Positions 15,631 through 27,064 of a DNA stretch of 50,393 nucleotides are shown here, one piece after another. Source of the stretch: Rhodospirillaceae bacterium (GTDB lineage Bacteria > Pseudomonadota > Alphaproteobacteria > Rhodospirillales > Rhodospirillaceae); NCBI GenBank assembly GCA_018666155.1, contig JABJAH010000026.1, positions 1-50,393 on the forward strand. The letters are read 5' to 3'. The translations under genes were made by a program, and so were the position numbers. The notes beneath the pieces were generated by a model, which worked only from the letters and a program-made list of their open reading frames with translations, had not been told where the DNA came from and did no database searches. Position 1 is the first letter of the stretch. The number at the start of each line of letters is the position of its first letter.

Positions 15631-17700
15631 CTAAAGGGTTTCCAGCGCATCTAGAAAGGCCCCAGGCGTGAGGATTTGCGGCTGGACATGCGGTTGTCCC
15701 GCGGTGTCATAGAGCACGTAGAGCGGCACGCCCGACCGCCCAAATGATTCGAGAGCTGTAGTGATTGAAGGGTCCCGGTTGGTCCAGTCGGCCTTCAGGT
15801 AAACAACACCCTTGTTCGCCAGTGCCGCCTTCACGTCTGCTTTCGATAGCACCGCCTTTTCATTGACCAGGCAGGTGATGCACCAGGCGGCGGTGAAGTT
15901 GATAAACACCGGCGTCCCGTTGGTGCGTAGTTCGTCCAGCCGGGCGGGCGAATAGAATTCCCAATCGAGCGACGCCTTTGAAGACTGAGCTGACTGCGCC
16001 GTAGGGGGCTGTGGGACGCCGGCCAAAAGAACCGCGCCGATTATGGCGGCGATAGCGAGCCCAGATCCGACCACGCGAGGTCCATCTGTGTTGCGACCAA
16101 CCAGCCAAGCGGTAAACGCCACGAGAATGAGTCCGCCTAGTGTCGCGGCGAAGCCCATTGGGTCGGCCTGTTGGGCGACCACCCATACAAGCCAAGCGGC
16201 TGCGGCATACATAGGGAAGGCGAGAGCTTGCTTGAATGTTTCCATCCATGCGCCCGGCTTGGGTAAGGCGCGGGCCACCGCAGGTATAAATCCGATCAAC
16301 AAAAATGGTGCAGCCAGCCCTAAGGCCAGCCCTTCAAACACCGCAATGACAACGAGAGGGGGTTGCGTCAGGGCGTAGCCGATGGCCGGTGCCATCAACG
16401 GCGCTGTGCAGGGTGTTGCAACAACCGCAGCCAACACGCCAGTGAGGAATGATCCAACCGGACCATCGTCTTTGATCCAGTTTGTGCCGAAGCCCATCAA
16501 CCCGTTGCCGATGTTAAAGACACCCGACAGGCTCAAGCCGACAGCAAGCATGATGTAGGCCAGGATTGTCACGAAGCCCGGCGACTGCAGTTGGAATCCC
16601 CAGCCCAGGCGAACACCGCCCGCCTTTAATATAAGGAGCGCTGCGACTAGAACGCCAAAAGACGCCATGACACCCGCAGTATAGGCCAGGGCATCGCGGC
16701 GTGCATTGCCGTTGCCGCCATGTTTGACAACGGCAAGGGCCTTGATCGAGAGGACCGGCAAGACGCAGGGCATCAGGTTCAAAAGAATACCGCCGAGGAA
16801 CGCGAACAGCAGTGCACCCACGAGGCTCATATCTGCTGTGGCGATCGCCGATGCTGCTGGTGACGCGGCACTGAATGTCATCGGTGCATTTTCAAAGGCG
16901 AAGGACCGTTGGGCTTCGCCCGTTCCTATGGTGATGAGTCCGCCAAGCGTCTCGAGCTGATCGGGGTCAGGCACCGTCGCGACCGTAAGGCGGAATCCGT
17001 CGGAGGTTTGTGTCACCGTCTGCGGCGCGGTGTTGTCCATGAGGTATGTGGCGTAGGGGTAAAGCGTGATGTCGCCATCGGGAGCATCGGCCCAGTCTGC
17101 ATCGAGGGTCAACATCTCCGGTGTCATCGAGGCGCTTACGGGGCCCGGCACCGGTTCGGGCAAGGCAAAGGCGACCGAGGCCAAATGAGCGCCGTCGATG
17201 GTGGAGGCTTGTGGCGCGGCCGGGTCGACGGTGATTGGAATTGAAAAAGAACCATCCTCGGGAATGCAGATATCGGCGCAGACCAGCCAGGTCACGCGGG
17301 CCGAAAGAACAGCGTTGCCGGTCGGCGAATCATCGGCGACAGAAAGGCGCGCGAGCAACGTGACCTCGTCGCTGTAGCCGAAGTTCATCAAGGTGCCGTA
17401 GGGCTGCCGTTCCGGTGTCGGCCATTGAATGGGTCCGACGTCCAAACCTGGCACCAAACTCCAGTTGATCATTGTTGCGAGACCGGAATCACCCGGATTG
17501 CGCCAGTACGTGTGCCACCCCGGCGCCATCTCAAGTTTGAGGCCGACCCAAATGGTATCGCCTGGCGCGACCGCCGGACGTTCCATCATCAAAGTGGCGG
17601 TCACGCGCTCCGTCGTCACAATGGCCTGTGACCAAGCGGCACTGATTGGGGAAAGCGCAATCGCGGCGAACATCGATAGGATGGTGATAAAACGTTTCAT
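15631..17700 (-). CDS. ScsB/DsbD-family protein-disulfide reductase
   Basis: The 689-residue protein would move electrons from cytoplasmic thioredoxin to periplasmic thiol proteins. It has a signal peptide (1-24), an N-terminal immunoglobulin-like domain with CADIC (WLVCADICIPEDG), eight or so membrane segments with the paired cysteines LMPCVLPVLS and TPCTAPLMAP, and a C-terminal periplasmic thioredoxin domain with WCITC (Cys 607 and 610). The acidic, Cys-containing N-domain is of the ScsB type common in alphaproteobacteria rather than the enteric DsbD type. It stands alone; the next gene on the strand is 112 bp upstream. Confidence 0.9.
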   Translation of the reverse strand: MKRFITILSMFAAIALSPISAAWSQAIVTTERVTATLMMERPAVAPGDTIWVGLKLEMAPGWHTYWRNPGDSGLATMINWSLVPGLDVGPIQWPTPERQPYGTLMNFGYSDEVTLLARLSVADDSPTGNAVLSARVTWLVCADICIPEDGSFSIPITVDPAAPQASTIDGAHLASVAFALPEPVPGPVSASMTPEMLTLDADWADAPDGDITLYPYATYLMDNTAPQTVTQTSDGFRLTVATVPDPDQLETLGGLITIGTGEAQRSFAFENAPMTFSAASPAASAIATADMSLVGALLFAFLGGILLNLMPCVLPVLSIKALAVVKHGGNGNARRDALAYTAGVMASFGVLVAALLILKAGGVRLGWGFQLQSPGFVTILAYIMLAVGLSLSGVFNIGNGLMGFGTNWIKDDGPVGSFLTGVLAAVVATPCTAPLMAPAIGYALTQPPLVVIAVFEGLALGLAAPFLLIGFIPAVARALPKPGAWMETFKQALAFPMYAAAAWLVWVVAQQADPMGFAATLGGLILVAFTAWLVGRNTDGPRVVGSGLAIAAIIGAVLLAGVPQPPTAQSAQSSKASLDWEFYSPARLDELRTNGTPVFINFTAAWCITCLVNEKAVLSKADVKAALANKGVVYLKADWTNRDPSITTALESFGRSGVPLYVLYDTAGQPHVQPQILTPGAFLDALETL

Positions 17701-17812
17701 AGGAAAGACTCTAGTGACCCGGCCCCAAGATTCAAGTCACGAGCACGGGAGGATCGGGTGCTCAGGCACAACCGTTGCTGAGGCTAGGCCCATAGCCAAT
17801 GAAATTGGTGAA

Positions 17813-18691
17813 CTAGCTTGGCGAACCAATGACCAGAGGGCTCGCTCGGACCCACCAATCTGGATGAGTCTGGCTTAGGTCTTGTTGTCCAACGTCGGCC
17901 TCTTCCTTGGTTCCGAATAATCCAAAACACGTCGGCCCCGAGCCGCTCATCCGGGCAAGGCTGCAGCCCGAAAGAGCGCCTAGGCCATCCAAAACATCTC
18001 CGATAATCGGTGCGATCGCCAAGGCCGTAGAGGTGAGACAGTTTTCTCGCTCGGCGATGTACGCCGTGAACGATGAATAATCAGCGCCGTCGAAAGTGGT
18101 GTCTCCCGCTGCAGCGAATTTTCCGTCAAAGGCCCTAAAAACATCGGCTGTCGAGAGCGGAATGCGCGGATTGGCAAGCACCAGCCATGCGGTCGGCCAA
18201 TTCGGGGTCGGTGTAATCGTCTCACCAATGCCACTGATCCGAGCCGCGCGCCCGTACCGGCAAACAGGAACATCGGCGCCGAGGTCCGATGCCAACGTTT
18301 GATCGCTGATCAGATCGCTGGTCGATGAACCCCAAAGCGCCATGCAACCCGCGACCGTCGCTGCGGCATCGGCGGATCCGCCACCGAGACCAGCCGCGAC
18401 AGGAATATTCTTTTCCAACTCAATATCCATACCGGCAGATACGCCAAGATGGGTCTGCATCAAGCGGGCAGCGCGAACCACGAGGTTGTCATCGGCTGCG
18501 TCTATGCCAGCAGCCTCCGCGCCTGTCACCCGAAGTGTTGTGGTGTCAGCCGCTCTGAACGTCAGGACGTCAGCAACGTCTGTGAACCCGATCAAAGAGT
18601 CGAGGTTGTGATAACCGTCGTCTCGCCGACCAGTGATGTGCAGAGTGAGGTTAATTTTGGCCGCAGCGGCCAGCGTTAGGGCCGCCGTCAT
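17813..18691 (-). CDS. ispE: 4-diphosphocytidyl-2-C-methyl-D-erythritol kinase (IspE)
   Basis: The 292-residue GHMP kinase phosphorylates CDP-methylerythritol in the non-mevalonate isoprenoid pathway. Visible marks are the catalytic Lys in AAAAKINLTLHI (K12), DGYHNLDSLI, the ATP-binding glycine-rich loop PVAAGLGGGSADAA (97-110), the general-base Asp in LGADVPVCRYG, and a C-terminal ARMSGSGPTCFGLF. Length is normal. It follows the TPR gene by 10 bp and is probably co-transcribed with it. Confidence 0.95.
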   Translation of the reverse strand: MTAALTLAAAAKINLTLHITGRRDDGYHNLDSLIGFTDVADVLTFRAADTTTLRVTGAEAAGIDAADDNLVVRAARLMQTHLGVSAGMDIELEKNIPVAAGLGGGSADAAATVAGCMALWGSSTSDLISDQTLASDLGADVPVCRYGRAARISGIGETITPTPNWPTAWLVLANPRIPLSTADVFRAFDGKFAAAGDTTFDGADYSSFTAYIAERENCLTSTALAIAPIIGDVLDGLGALSGCSLARMSGSGPTCFGLFGTKEEADVGQQDLSQTHPDWWVRASPLVIGSPS

Positions 18692-18701
18692 TGAACGACC
18701 C

Positions 18702-20399
18702 TTAGTTTCGCGCCAGGCCGCGTTGCAGCTTAGTCCTCAGCCCGTCGGCTTGCTCTTCGTCGGGCTCCATCGATAAAGCACGGCGCCATTGGAATCGCGC
18801 TTCGGTCTCACGGCTGACTTTCCAGTAGGCGTCGCCAAGGTGCTCATTGATCGTGGGGTCAGATGTTTTGAGCGTGACGGCGCGCTCAAGCTGCACAACC
18901 GCATCCTCGTATTCACCCATCAGGAACATCGCCCACCCAAGACTATCGACGATATATCCGTCTTCTGGCCTCTGGCCGACAGCCAGCTCTATCATCCGCC
19001 GCGCCTCAGCAACGTTCTCGCCGCGATCAAGCCAGGAGTACCCAAGGTAGTTGAGGACCTGGGCCTGTTCTGGGCTGAGTTGGAGCGCTTTCTTGAAATC
19101 CTTCTCGGCGCGTCTCCATTCTTGGGCGCGTTCCAGAGCCATGCCGCGGGTGTAAAACAAGGCCCACCCTTCCGGCTCACCGCCCGGGTAGCGGCTGAAA
19201 GCGCGGTCATAGACGTCGACAGCTTCATCGAAGCGCTCGCGATTACGCAGAATGTCTCCGACCGTAATCAATGGCTCCGGTAAATTCGGTCTACGCCGGG
19301 CGAGATCCTCGAGCATGTCGATGGCTTCATCCGTTCGATCTTCGCGTTCCAAGTTTTCCGCGAGCCGCAATTGGGCGATGAGATAGCCCGGGTCCTTCGG
19401 TCCAATCGCGCGCAACATTGCGTTGGCGGGTTGGTACTGCTGACGGGCAGACATAGCGTCCGCCACTTCGCGACGTAGTACGTCGAGATCGGGATTTAAA
19501 TACAGCGCCATGTGGGCGTAGACGATTGCAAGCTGGAGGCCCGATGATCGGCGAGCGCTCGACATGCGAATGCGTGTAATGGCATAGAGGGCTTCGGCCA
19601 TGCCCATCTGCGCTGTTAATTTCGGCGGGGTCTGGTCCGGATCCTTGTATTGATTCAGGTATCCGTCCCATAGCGCTGAGTCGCCGCGTTTTTCCCGGAA
19701 CGCTGCAACGGCCGCTATGGCTTCATCGCTTTGGCCAAGTCGGTGCAAACCATTTGTAGCCAAACGCAGAATCGACAACGGTTGGTTATCAACGGCGGCA
19801 GCTAATGCCCGGTAGTAAACCAAAGCCGCTTCTTCGCGTCCGTAAAATTCATTCAACATCGCGGACATCGTAGCGGACAACACCCGCCATTCCTTCCGCC
19901 CCTCGTAAGGCGATAGAGAGGACAGTGCTTCTGTATGGCTCATCGTCGGTGCGCGTGCCCACGCTTGAAGCAGTGGGAGAGAACGGTCAATCGTACTCCG
20001 GCCCGAAATTCCCTCGATCAGGGTCTGAGCCTCTTGGAATTCACCCTTGCTGAAATGGTCAACGGCTAACAATAAAGGAGCAATAGAGAGGCTGGGGCGG
20101 TCGGCGTACGCTAACCTGGCATAGGGCAGGGCACCCTCGATATCTCCGGCCTGCGCTTTTTGGAAAAAGGCACGGAACATCATGTTCCGGTTTCCTGGAT
20201 CAATCGTTAGTGCTTGGTCAAAGAAATCTGCCGCTGCCGCTGGATCCGATGTGGCCTGTGCGTGTAGGGCAGATAAATAGGAGGCCGCCAATCCAGTCGG
20301 CTCAGACTCAGCGTGAGCTGGGTTCAAGGGAGCAAGGCTCATGGCCAGATAGGCCGCTATGGCCCAGGTGATGTCTGTCATGGAGAAAGGTGTTTTCAT
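18702..20399 (-). CDS. Exported tetratricopeptide-repeat protein
   Basis: The 565-residue protein has a signal peptide (about 1-30, ending NPAHA) and TPR-type helical pairs through most of its length. The clearest are at the C-terminus: AEKDFKKALQLSPEQAQVLN, then YLGYSWLDRGENVAEARRMI, DSLGWAMFLMGEYEDAVVQL and HLGDAYWKVSRETEARFQWR. TPR proteins scaffold protein complexes. The order ETF-QO, TPR protein, ispE is, from memory, common in alphaproteobacteria. The specific role is unknown. Confidence 0.88.
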   Translation of the reverse strand: MKTPFSMTDITWAIAAYLAMSLAPLNPAHAESEPTGLAASYLSALHAQATSDPAAAADFFDQALTIDPGNRNMMFRAFFQKAQAGDIEGALPYARLAYADRPSLSIAPLLLAVDHFSKGEFQEAQTLIEGISGRSTIDRSLPLLQAWARAPTMSHTEALSSLSPYEGRKEWRVLSATMSAMLNEFYGREEAALVYYRALAAAVDNQPLSILRLATNGLHRLGQSDEAIAAVAAFREKRGDSALWDGYLNQYKDPDQTPPKLTAQMGMAEALYAITRIRMSSARRSSGLQLAIVYAHMALYLNPDLDVLRREVADAMSARQQYQPANAMLRAIGPKDPGYLIAQLRLAENLEREDRTDEAIDMLEDLARRRPNLPEPLITVGDILRNRERFDEAVDVYDRAFSRYPGGEPEGWALFYTRGMALERAQEWRRAEKDFKKALQLSPEQAQVLNYLGYSWLDRGENVAEARRMIELAVGQRPEDGYIVDSLGWAMFLMGEYEDAVVQLERAVTLKTSDPTINEHLGDAYWKVSRETEARFQWRRALSMEPDEEQADGLRTKLQRGLARN

Positions 20400-20489
20400 A
20401 ACGCCATACTAACGGCCAACCCGCTTTTATAAAAACCCGTAATCGTAACGGGAGACTTCACCATTTCGTCACTGGTGATCGCCACATTC

Positions 20490-22160
20490 TTACATATTTG
20501 GATAATTCGGCCCGCCACCGCCCTGGGGCACGGTCCAATTGATATTATGGCTGGGATCCTTGATGTCACAGGTTTTGCAGTGGACGCAGTTCTGAGCGTT
20601 AATCTGGAACCGTTTACCGCCCCCTTGATCGGCGTCGACCACCTCATACACGCCAGCTGGGCAATAGCGCTGCGCCGGTTCGTCCCACTCCGGAAGGTTT
20701 TTGTCGATGGGAAGTGATGGGTCTCCCAGGCGCAGGTGAATCGGCTGGTTCTCTTCATGGTTGGTGTTGGAGATAAAGACCGAACTCAATTTATCAAAAG
20801 AGATTGTGCCGTCTGGTTTTGGATAAGCGATGGGCTTTGCTTGATCAGCCGGGACCAGAGTATCGGAGTCACGTTTGCCATGCTTGAGGGTGAAAGGCAG
20901 GCCAATACCGAGATTGTTCATCCACATATCGAGCCCGCCGAACATCAAACCAAAGAATGGTCCCAGTTTGCTCCATAGCGGCTTTACGTTGCGGACGCGC
21001 TTTAGGTCTTTGAATATCCATGATGCTTTGTAGGCATCGCCATAGGCTGTCAATTCATCGCCGCTGCGGCCATTGGTCACGGCATCAAAAGCTGCTTCAG
21101 CAGCAAGCATGCCGGACTTCATCGCGTTGTGACTGCCTTTGATCCGCGGCAGGTTCACCAAACCGGCCGAACAGCCGATCAATGCGCCGCCTGCAAATGT
21201 AAGTTTGGGTACGGATTGGAATCCACCTTCCGTAATGGCACGTGCCCCGTATGAGATTCTCCGGCCGCCTTTGAGCACCGGCTCTATTTTTGGATGGTGC
21301 TTGAAGCGCTGGAACTCATCGAACGGCGAAAGATGAGGGTTCTTGTAATTGAGGTGAACGACGAAGCCGATTGCGACCTGATTGTCTTCCAGATGATACA
21401 TGAAGGACCCGCCGCCCGTATCACTGTCCAAGGGCCAGCCCATGGTGTGGGTGACTTGCCCCATGACGTGGTTCTCGGGCTTAACCTCCCAAAGTTCTTT
21501 CAAGCCAATACCAAACTTCGGCACATCGGAGTCGGCCTCGAGATCAAATTTGGCGATCAGTTCTTTGGCGAGTGAACCGCGCACACCTTCAGCAATCAGC
21601 GTGTACTTCCCGATCAACTCGATACCCGGTTCGTAACTTCCTGTGCGTTCGCCGTCGCGACCCACGCCCATGTCGCCGGTGGCCACGCCACGCACAGAGC
21701 CGTCGTCCGCATACAACACTTCAGAGCCTGCGAACCCTGGATAGATTTCCACTTCCAGGGCTTCTGCTTGTTCGGCAAGCCAACGGCAGACATTGCCCAG
21801 GCTGACAATGTAGTTGCCGTGATTGTTCATCAACGGTGGCATAATAAAGTTGGGTATGCCGAAGCCGCCCTTTTCCGTCAGAAAGAGAAAGCGGTCCTCG
21901 GTGACCTCGGTGAGTAGCGGTGCGCCTTTGTCTTTCCAGTCTGGAATCAGTTCGTTTAACGCGATGGGGTCGACCACAGCACCAGAGAGAATATGCGCGC
22001 CCACTTCCGAGCCTTTTTCCAGGACGCATACGGAGACCTCTTGGTCTTTCTCAGCGGCCAGTTGTTTCAGGCGGATGGCTGCCGACAAGCCCGCTGGCCC
22101 GCCGCCGACGATCACCACGTCGAATTCCATCGCTTCTCGTTCTGTCACGCCGCCGTCCAT
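20490..22160 (-). CDS. Electron transfer flavoprotein-ubiquinone oxidoreductase
   Basis: The 556-residue enzyme passes electrons from ETF (fatty-acid and amino-acid dehydrogenases) to ubiquinone at the inner membrane. It has an N-terminal FAD fold (EFDVVIVGGGPAGLSAAIRL), the ubiquinone-binding/membrane region in the middle (HTMGWPLDSDTGGGSFMYHL), and a C-terminal 4Fe-4S ferredoxin-like domain (NCVHCKTCDIKDPSHNINW, plus an earlier YCPAGVYEV). I start at the ATG at 22160 because AGGGACAGGG precedes it. The longer start at 22205 has no clear ribosome-binding site. It is divergent from the UDG gene. Confidence 0.95.
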   Translation of the reverse strand: MDGGVTEREAMEFDVVIVGGGPAGLSAAIRLKQLAAEKDQEVSVCVLEKGSEVGAHILSGAVVDPIALNELIPDWKDKGAPLLTEVTEDRFLFLTEKGGFGIPNFIMPPLMNNHGNYIVSLGNVCRWLAEQAEALEVEIYPGFAGSEVLYADDGSVRGVATGDMGVGRDGERTGSYEPGIELIGKYTLIAEGVRGSLAKELIAKFDLEADSDVPKFGIGLKELWEVKPENHVMGQVTHTMGWPLDSDTGGGSFMYHLEDNQVAIGFVVHLNYKNPHLSPFDEFQRFKHHPKIEPVLKGGRRISYGARAITEGGFQSVPKLTFAGGALIGCSAGLVNLPRIKGSHNAMKSGMLAAEAAFDAVTNGRSGDELTAYGDAYKASWIFKDLKRVRNVKPLWSKLGPFFGLMFGGLDMWMNNLGIGLPFTLKHGKRDSDTLVPADQAKPIAYPKPDGTISFDKLSSVFISNTNHEENQPIHLRLGDPSLPIDKNLPEWDEPAQRYCPAGVYEVVDADQGGGKRFQINAQNCVHCKTCDIKDPSHNINWTVPQGGGGPNYPNM

Positions 22161-22246
22161 GGCCCTGTCCCTTCGTGTCGCACTATCTGAATTTGGCCAG
22201 AACATAGCCGTTTGGACGGTGTCCGGTCCATGGTAAGCCTAGGATT

Positions 22247-23116
22247 ATGAGCGAGAACGCCCCATCAAATGCGCTGCCCCCTGAGCAGGCGCTCCGTTTC
22301 TATCTGGATGCCGGTGTCGATGAGACTATCGGCCCCGAACCGATAGATCGGTATGCGCTGTCTCTTGCCGCCGCCAAGGCGCCAAAGCCTGCGGTAGACG
22401 CGAGTTCGGCACCGGCCCAGGCCCAGACCCAGACCAAATCTCCACCGATATCGCGCGATTCTGTTCGGCCTACCCCACCGGCTGCGGCCAAAGCACACTC
22501 CGTTGCGGGGCAATCTGCCATGGCGTCTGCGGCTGCCGCGATGACCCTTGTTGAACTCCGGGCCGCCGTCGAAGCGTTCGATGGCTGCTCTTTAAAATCG
22601 ACGGCCAAATCCACGGTCTTTGCCGACGGTAATCCGGACGGACGCTTGATGGTCATTGGTGAGGCCCCGGGAGGCGACGAAGATCGGCAAGGCCTACCCT
22701 TTGTCGGGGTGTCGGGAAAACTCCTGGATTTGATGCTCGAGTCCATCGGATTGACCCGCGAGACCTTTTACATCACCAACATCGTACCCTGGCGGCCACC
22801 GGGAAACAGAAACCCGACGCCGGAAGAGGTTGCACTCTGCGTCCCCTTCATCGAGCGCCATATCGCATTGGTGAAGCCTGAAGTTATTCTTATGGTCGGC
22901 GGCCTGTCGGCAAAAACGCTGCTGAACCGGACCGAAGGCATTACTCGACTGCGTGGCCGGTGGGAGGCGCTTGCAACGCCCGGCCTCGACAATCCAATTC
23001 CCGCGATGGCGACCTTTCACCCGGCCTATCTCCTCCGCTCTCCACAACAGAAGCGTTTCGCTTGGCGAGACCTATTGGCTGTGAAAGAAAAGTTGGACGG
23101 AAACGCAGCTCCGTAA
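22247..23116 (+). CDS. Uracil-DNA glycosylase, family 4-like
   Basis: The 289-residue repair enzyme removes uracil from DNA. An N-terminal tail of about 95 residues is low in complexity and rich in Ala, Pro and Gln ([10 protein letters not shown]). The catalytic domain has [17 protein letters not shown] (138-154), [16 protein letters not shown], and the C-terminal [21 protein letters not shown]114 in [10 protein letters not shown] and a Cys in EEVALCVPF are candidate Fe-S ligands. The long N-terminal extension is typical of alphaproteobacterial members. Confidence 0.9.
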   Translation: MSENAPSNALPPEQALRFYLDAGVDETIGPEPIDRYALSLAAAKAPKPAVDASSAPAQAQTQTKSPPISRDSVRPTPPAAAKAHSVAGQSAMASAAAAMTLVELRAAVEAFDGCSLKSTAKSTVFADGNPDGRLMVIGEAPGGDEDRQGLPFVGVSGKLLDLMLESIGLTRETFYITNIVPWRPPGNRNPTPEEVALCVPFIERHIALVKPEVILMVGGLSAKTLLNRTEGITRLRGRWEALATPGLDNPIPAMATFHPAYLLRSPQQKRFAWRDLLAVKEKLDGNAAP

Positions 23117-23155
23117 TTTCTCCCCGTTAATCATCAAACAAATTGTAAGAGACCT

Positions 23156-23686
23156 ATGGCTGGCATTGACGAAAGCAAACCCTTTGTCCCGATCAATATC
23201 GGGGTGCTGACGATTACCGACAGTCGGACGTTGGAAACCGATACCTCCGGTAAGGTTTTGGCGGAGCGGCTGACCGCGGCCGGACACGCCTTAGCCGAGC
23301 GCAAAATCGTTAAAGATGACGTGCCGGATATCGTCGCCCAACTGAACGCTTGGATTGACGACCCGAATGTCGATGTTGTGATTACCAATGGTGGGACCGG
23401 CCTGACCGGGCGAGACGTTACCCCTGAAGCGTTCGCTCAGGTGTGTGAAAAAGATATCCCGGGCTTCGGTGAACTGTTTCGCTGGGTCAGCTTGAAATCA
23501 ATCGGAACATCGACGGTCCAGTCGCGTGCGACCGCAGGCGTTGCGCGGGGCACCTATTTGTTTGCCTTGCCGGGGTCGAACGGCGCGGTCAAAGACGGCT
23601 GGGATGAAATCCTCAAATATCAACTCGATATCCGGCATACGCCTTGTAACTTTGTCGAATTGATTCCGCGCCTTCGAGAAAAATAG
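23156..23686 (+). CDS. moaB: Molybdenum cofactor biosynthesis protein MoaB/MogA family
   Basis: The 176-residue MoCF-fold protein adenylylates molybdopterin before molybdenum insertion. The fold's signature is present: NIGVLTITDSRT (14-25), DVVITNGGTGLTGRDVTPEA (73-92) and ALPGSNGAVKDGWDEIL near the end. Length and layout are those of MoaB. AAGAGACC lies before the ATG. It follows the UDG gene by 39 bp in the same direction. No other moa genes are in the window. Confidence 0.92.
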   Translation: MAGIDESKPFVPINIGVLTITDSRTLETDTSGKVLAERLTAAGHALAERKIVKDDVPDIVAQLNAWIDDPNVDVVITNGGTGLTGRDVTPEAFAQVCEKDIPGFGELFRWVSLKSIGTSTVQSRATAGVARGTYLFALPGSNGAVKDGWDEILKYQLDIRHTPCNFVELIPRLREK

Positions 23687-23697
23687 CGAGACGCGGT

Positions 23698-24300
23698 CTA
23701 GCGCCTGCGAACGGTGCTCAGGCGTTGATATCCTGCGCCGTCGTCCACATCACTGAGTTCATCCACCAAGGCGACGCGGGAGCGCTTCATGTTTGCTCGC
23801 GTATCTTCGAGCGTCTGCGAACTAGACCAGCGCACGTTATTGAACGGTCTTTGTATTGGCCTGCGGTTGGCGAACCCGATTAGCCAATAACCGCCGTCGC
23901 TCGCCGGTCCAAACACCACATCGGCATGGCCTAACGCGTGAAACGCTTTTTGAATGTGGCCCTCTGTCACGTCAGGAATATCGCTGCCGATCAAAACCAC
24001 TGGCACACTGCGCGGGAAGCCCGTGAGGCCGCGCTCCATTCGTGTGCCGATATCGCCTCGGCCTTGGGCGATGAGGGCCGCAGATCCCGGCCACTGTCGG
24101 TGCACATACGCCTCTCGATCTGGCGTGACCTGAAGCACGGTTTGCCATGCCCTGTGATTACCTAGGCGCCTGACCGTATTGAAGAGGTTCGTGCGATAGA
24201 ACCGCCATGCGTTGAGACGCCCAATGTCGCGGGCCAGCCGGGTCTTCACCGCCCCAAAGCGTGGGGCTCGTGCCATAATGATGAGGATACCCTGTCTCAT
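23698..24300 (-). CDS. TIGR04282-family glycosyltransferase (DUF2064)
   Basis: The 200-residue protein starts at the ATG at 24300, which overlaps the TGA of the upstream gene (ATGA). The longer reading to 24384 would run far into that gene. It has the nucleotidyl/glycosyltransferase GT-A pattern of DUF2064: ILIIMARAPRFGAVKTRLA at the start, VVLIGSDIPDVT in the middle and VVFGPASDGGYWLIG. Family members are named for arsenosugar biosynthesis clusters but also occur in other settings. It forms a translationally coupled pair with the TIGR04283 gene; no arsenic genes are nearby. Confidence 0.85.
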   Translation of the reverse strand: MRQGILIIMARAPRFGAVKTRLARDIGRLNAWRFYRTNLFNTVRRLGNHRAWQTVLQVTPDREAYVHRQWPGSAALIAQGRGDIGTRMERGLTGFPRSVPVVLIGSDIPDVTEGHIQKAFHALGHADVVFGPASDGGYWLIGFANRRPIQRPFNNVRWSSSQTLEDTRANMKRSRVALVDELSDVDDGAGYQRLSTVRRR

Positions 24301-24989
24301 CCGTAGAGCTTCACGATCCAACGGGGTGGAACGCCACATATATAGAGTAACAGGCAGAACAGATTCCGTAATGGACGGGCCCACCAGCCGTTGCGTCGAA
24401 AGCGATCTGCCGATGTCACTGCCGCAGCCTCAAAGATATGGACACGTTGTTTACCGACGCGGCGCACCAAGTCGACGTCCTCCATCAAGGGAAGCGACCG
24501 GTACCCACCGAGCTGTTCATAAAAGTCACGATGAATAAGCAGCCCCTGATCACCATAGGGAAGGCCTAGGGCCCGACAACGCCACGCCACCATCCGCTCG
24601 ACCCGACGCGCCTGAGGTGCATCATCATCGAGTTTGAAGCGAAAGGCTGCGGCGCGATGCTTGTTGGGTTCCTCATCGATAAAGGCGCGGACCTCACTCA
24701 CCCATCCGTCTTGCAATTCAGTGTCGGCATGGAGAAACATTAGCCATTGGCCAGTTGCCGCGGTGCCACCCTGCGCCAGTTGCTGCCCACGACCGGGATC
24801 TGATGCCAATACAGTGGCGCCGGCATCACGGGCGAGTCTCACTGTGTCATCGTTAGAGCCGCCATCCACCACAATCAGTTGCGGCGTGGTGGGCCATTGT
24901 GTAGTCGCGGTTATGCACGACGAAAGTTGACCGGCTGCGTTCAGCGTCGGTATGACGATAGACAATTCTGGGACCGCAGCATCGTTCAT
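24297..24989 (-). CDS. TIGR04283-family glycosyltransferase (GT2)
   Basis: A GT2-type transferase of about 230 residues. The start at 24989 gives MNDAAVPELSIVIPTLNAAG, the normal GT2 opening. A reading to 25028 adds 13 residues without better support. Marks are LIVVDGGSNDDTVRLARDAG, the DXD-like FLHADTEL, GDQGLLIHRDFYEQLGGY and LMEDVDLVRRV. A hydrophobic C-terminus (NLFCLLLYICGVPP) may associate with the membrane. It is the first gene of the pair and overlaps the next by 4 nt. The sugar and acceptor are unknown. Confidence 0.87.
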   Translation of the reverse strand: MNDAAVPELSIVIPTLNAAGQLSSCITATTQWPTTPQLIVVDGGSNDDTVRLARDAGATVLASDPGRGQQLAQGGTAATGQWLMFLHADTELQDGWVSEVRAFIDEEPNKHRAAAFRFKLDDDAPQARRVERMVAWRCRALGLPYGDQGLLIHRDFYEQLGGYRSLPLMEDVDLVRRVGKQRVHIFEAAAVTSADRFRRNGWWARPLRNLFCLLLYICGVPPRWIVKLYG

Positions 24990-25071
24990 GGTGCGCCGTT
25001 CATGGCATTCGATTGGTGTTGGCGGCATACTGCGCCAAGACCTGTAAGATCACCAATAGGAACCACGTCTC

Positions 25072-25686
25072 ATGCCCGACTTCTCTCTAGAGCGTGAAGT
25101 CGCCGGCATCGTTGCAGGGGTTGATGAGGCGGGGCGGGGTCCGTGGGCAGGCCCGGTGGTCGCGGGCGCAGCGGTACTTAATCGCGATACTCTTGAAAAG
25201 GTGCTTGTTGAGGGGTTGGATGATTCCAAAGCCCTCACGCCGGCCAAGCGTGAAGCACTCTACGCTGCTCTCACTCATAGTCCGGCCGCGACGGTAGGGG
25301 TCGGCATTGCCTCAGTGGCAGAAATTGACTCACTTAATATATTGCAGGCGACGTTTCTTGCGATGGCTCGCGCTGTTGCGGCACTGGGGGTGTCAGTGGA
25401 TGTGGCGCTGGTGGATGGCAATGGTCGGCCAAAGCTTCCCTGCGAGGTGCGGGCGGTTGTTAAAGGCGATAGCCGCAGTTTATCCATCGCTGCCGGGTCG
25501 ATTATGGCTAAGGTCACGCGGGATCGCATGATGGCGGAGCTTGCGGTGGATTTCCCCGGCTACAGTTGGGAAACCAACCAAGGTTATGGCACTCCAGCTC
25601 ATAAGCGGGGTCTTGAAACATTTGGTGTGACTCCGCATCACCGAAAAACTTACGCTCCGATCCGCGCTCTCCTGGAAAATTCTTAA
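25072..25686 (+). CDS. rnhB: Ribonuclease HII
   Basis: The 204-residue enzyme cleaves RNA in RNA/DNA hybrids and starts removal of single ribonucleotides from DNA. The metal-binding acidic residues are in GVDEAGRGPWAGPV (D18, E19) and VALVDGN; LDDSKALTPAKRE and GDSRSLSIAAGSIMAKVTRD complete the family pattern. Length is normal. In many alphaproteobacteria rnhB sits directly before ccrM, as here, 245 bp upstream with a large regulatory gap between. Confidence 0.95.
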   Translation: MPDFSLEREVAGIVAGVDEAGRGPWAGPVVAGAAVLNRDTLEKVLVEGLDDSKALTPAKREALYAALTHSPAATVGVGIASVAEIDSLNILQATFLAMARAVAALGVSVDVALVDGNGRPKLPCEVRAVVKGDSRSLSIAAGSIMAKVTRDRMMAELAVDFPGYSWETNQGYGTPAHKRGLETFGVTPHHRKTYAPIRALLENS

Positions 25687-25726
25687 GTCACGTCCAGCGC
25701 TTTTTTAGCAACATCTAGCGGCCGAC

Positions 25727-27062
<1,336 letters not shown>

Positions 27063-27064
27063 TT